Source: Simkania sp.
GTDB taxonomy: Bacteria > Chlamydiota > Chlamydiia > Chlamydiales > Simkaniaceae
Length of the DNA stretch: 7,213 bases
Assembly (NCBI GenBank): GCA_028281425.1
Contig: JANQJX010000142.1
Location: 1-7,213 of the forward strand
Direction: 5' to 3'
In this document: one piece after another, positions 6,460 through 7,213 of the stretch
Position numbering within the stretch: the stretch's first letter is position 1
How the letters are laid out: every line of letters starts with the position of its first letter
The notes under the pieces: model-generated
Database searches by the model: none
What the model was told of the DNA's origin: nothing
Seen by the model: the letters and a program-made list of their open reading frames with translations, nothing else
Made by a program: the position numbers and the translations under genes

Positions 6460-6546
6460 AAATTTTTTAATTTGGAGTAAATTCAAGAGGCTTTTCTCCT
6501 TGTAATTCTATCTAAATCAAATTTTAAGAAAAGTAAAGAAAATAGA

Positions 6547-6575
6547 TTGATTTAAATTCAATTTTTTGAAATAAT
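6547..6575 (+). promoter_or_regulatory. Candidate euo promoter
   Basis: TTGATT (6547-6552) and AATAAT (6570-6575) are separated by 17 bases. The transcript would begin near 6582, giving a leader of about 138 bases. A second possible pair is TTGAAA (6566-6571) with TACAAG (6590-6595) at 18 bases. Early expression of euo in Chlamydia implies an active sigma66-type promoter, but which pair is used cannot be settled by eye. Confidence 0.35.
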
Positions 6576-6582
6576 TTAAATC
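6549..6582. repeat. 10-bp inverted repeat across the euo promoter, possible operator
   Basis: GATTTAAATT (6549-6558) and AATTTAAATC (6573-6582) are perfect inverted copies with a 14-base spacer. Each arm contains the palindrome ATTTAAAT, so the arms are also direct repeats 24 bases apart. Inner TTCAA/TTGAA bases could extend a hairpin. One arm overlaps the proposed -35; the other overlaps the end of the -10 and runs to the start site. A protein bound here would block transcription. Confidence 0.5.
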
Positions 6583-6635
6583 CTAAAAGTACAAGATTTT
6601 TAAGAAAAGTATTAAAATTAGATACTTCTTTTAGG
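6582..6635 (+). repeat. Nested dyads in the euo leader
   Basis: CCTAAAAG (6582-6589) pairs perfectly with CTTTTAGG (6628-6635). Inside it, AAGTAT (6607-6612) pairs with ATACTT (6622-6627), and the inner and outer right arms abut. The leader RNA could fold into one branched stem. No T-run follows directly, so this is not an obvious intrinsic terminator. Confidence 0.35.
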
Positions 6636-6673
6636 GGTTTAATATTTTAAAAAAGGCTAGAGCAGGTCTTTTA

Positions 6674-6715
6674 ATGTTAAATCAGACTTATAGTGGATTG
6701 AGGAGGATACAATAA
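6674..6715 (+). CDS. 13-codon upstream ORF in the euo leader
   Basis: ATG at 6674 opens a short frame reading MLNQTYSGLRRIQ, ending in TAA at 6713-6715, four bases before the euo ATG and in another frame. A weak AGG lies seven bases before its ATG. Its tenth and eleventh codons, AGG-AGG, form the ribosome binding site of euo. Translating it would mask or deliver ribosomes to the euo start. It may be chance; no homologue is known to me. Confidence 0.3.
   Translation: MLNQTYSGLRRIQ
6701..6706 (+). promoter_or_regulatory. Strong but distant ribosome binding site of euo
   Basis: AGGAGG is the best anti-16S match in the window but lies 13 bases before the ATG at 6720, more than the usual 5-9. 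No nearer in-frame start codon exists. The long gap, together with the overlapping short ORF, suggests unusual translation initiation. Confidence 0.5.
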
Positions 6716-6719
6716 ACTT

Positions 6720-7169
6720 ATGACTACTGAAAATAAAGAGGAGTTTCAGACAAATCAACAGGAAACTCCAAAAAAAGTTGTTTCTATTACAGAAGCAGCA
6801 CGTATTAATGGTGTAACGAGACAAGCAATTTATGTGGCAATTAAGCAAAAGAAGTTAAAAGCAGAAAAAGATGCAACTCGTTGGACCATTTGTTTAAATG
6901 ATTTAGAAGAATATCGTAAAAACAAATATTCACGATCTAAATCAACTTTTGAAGGGGAACTTCTTTTTAATAATGAAAAGGGGTTTTACTCGGTGAATCA
7001 GGTTGCAAAAATGTTGGGTGTCCCTGCTCAGAAAATTTATTATGCAACTCGAATTGGCATGTTGAAAGCGTCAAGAAAAGGTGCTGCATGGGTGGTTCAT
7101 ACAGACGACATAAAAAAATATTGTGAAAAATACATTGCTCAAAGGGATTCAAGTACAGAAGCAATGTAA
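6720..7169 (+). CDS. euo: EUO, chlamydial developmental DNA-binding repressor
   Basis: EUO is a chlamydia-specific DNA-binding protein made early in infection. In C. trachomatis it represses late genes and so helps control the switch between dividing and infectious forms. The 149-residue product here has a polar N-terminal tail (1-18) and two helix-turn-helix modules of the MerR/excisionase type, about 20-68 and 89-138. A linker between them contains SRSKSTFEGELLFNNEKG. The modules align without gaps at an offset of 69, with shared Ser22/91, Gly31/100, Val32/101, Gln35/104, Ile37/106, Tyr38/107, Leu46/115, Trp55/124 and Tyr65/134. The segments VVSITEAA, TRQAIYVAIKQ and GFYSVNQVAKMLGVP resemble Chlamydia EUO closely. 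As I recall, the Chlamydia protein is about 180 residues, so this one is shorter, mainly at the N-terminus. The ATG at 6720 is the only plausible start. It is divergent from tsp. Confidence 0.93.
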   Translation: MTTENKEEFQTNQQETPKKVVSITEAARINGVTRQAIYVAIKQKKLKAEKDATRWTICLNDLEEYRKNKYSRSKSTFEGELLFNNEKGFYSVNQVAKMLGVPAQKIYYATRIGMLKASRKGAAWVVHTDDIKKYCEKYIAQRDSSTEAM

Positions 7170-7185
7170 ATTTTTTTATATTGGC

Positions 7186-7201
7186 CTTTTCGTTTGAAAA
7201 G
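7186..7201 (+). other. Small hairpin after euo, doubtful terminator
   Basis: CTTTTC-GTTT-GAAAAG forms a perfect 6-bp stem with a four-base loop 16 bases after the euo stop. No T-run follows before the window ends; the T-run at 7171-7177 lies before the stem. It could be a weak terminator or part of the next gene's control region. The window ends too soon to tell. Confidence 0.25.
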
Positions 7202-7213
7202 CACGTCTCATCT

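Larger units (their letters stand above)
6522..6611 (+). repeat. 14-base direct repeat flanking the euo promoter dyad
   Basis: TTTTAAGAAAAGTA occurs exactly at 6522-6535 and again at 6598-6611, 76 bases apart. The two copies bracket the inverted repeat and promoter at 6547-6582. Both are on the same strand, so they resemble paired protein-binding sites more than a hairpin. Confidence 0.5.
6377..6719. other. Divergent tsp-euo control region
   Basis: This region of 343 bases carries no gene beyond a 13-codon upstream ORF. It must hold promoters for both tsp and euo. It is very AT-rich and contains, from left to right, a TATAGT for tsp, a 14-base direct repeat in two copies, a 10-bp inverted repeat over the likely euo promoter, two further dyads in the euo leader, and the upstream ORF. 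These are listed separately. The density of symmetric elements is higher than elsewhere in the window. Confidence 0.6.

Noticed and set aside
6657..6848. Minus-strand open frame of 63 codons across the euo start
   Set aside because: It is antisense to the conserved first module of EUO and has no initiation signals of its own.

Overview
The window looks like part of the chromosome of a member of the Chlamydiae outside the classical genus Chlamydia (a Parachlamydia-, Simkania- or Rhabdochlamydia-like organism). The DNA is AT-rich. Three gene products carry long stretches typical of chlamydial proteins: a glutamyl-tRNA synthetase with the SPTGDPHVGT signature, a Tsp/CT441-type PDZ protease, and EUO, a developmental DNA-binding protein known only from this phylum. 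The genus cannot be fixed from sequence alone.

Layout, left to right. 1-230: no supported gene. 231-1388 (minus): a CysJ-like FAD/NADPH reductase without the FMN domain. 1387-1518 (plus): a 43-residue acidic lipoprotein whose start codon interlocks with the cysJ start codon. 1574-3097 (minus): gltX. 3098-3705: about 600 bases without a gene, holding the probable gltX promoter with a dyad over its -35 region, and a cluster of G-runs with a facing C-rich stretch. 3706-4242 (plus): an unrecognised coiled-coil protein whose frame appears to continue to 4339 after a one-base frameshift. 4415-6376 (minus): the secreted tail-specific protease. 6377-6719: a divergent control region dense in dyads and repeats, ending in a 13-codon upstream ORF. 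6720-7169 (plus): euo.

How the pieces relate. In C. trachomatis, as I recall it, cysJ, tsp, omcB, omcA, gltX and euo lie within about a dozen genes (CT435-CT446). The same gene set recurs here in a different order, and the cysteine-rich envelope genes omcA/omcB are absent. A coiled-coil gene lies between gltX and tsp, and a tiny lipoprotein lies between cysJ and gltX. Strands alternate at every gene, so each gene is probably transcribed alone.

The parts most worth checking are non-coding or very small: the operator-like dyad across the euo promoter, the euo upstream ORF with tandem AGG codons, the interlocked cysJ/lipoprotein 5' ends, the frameshifted coiled-coil gene, and the G-run cluster upstream of it. 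No mobile element, CRISPR array, tRNA or rRNA gene was seen.
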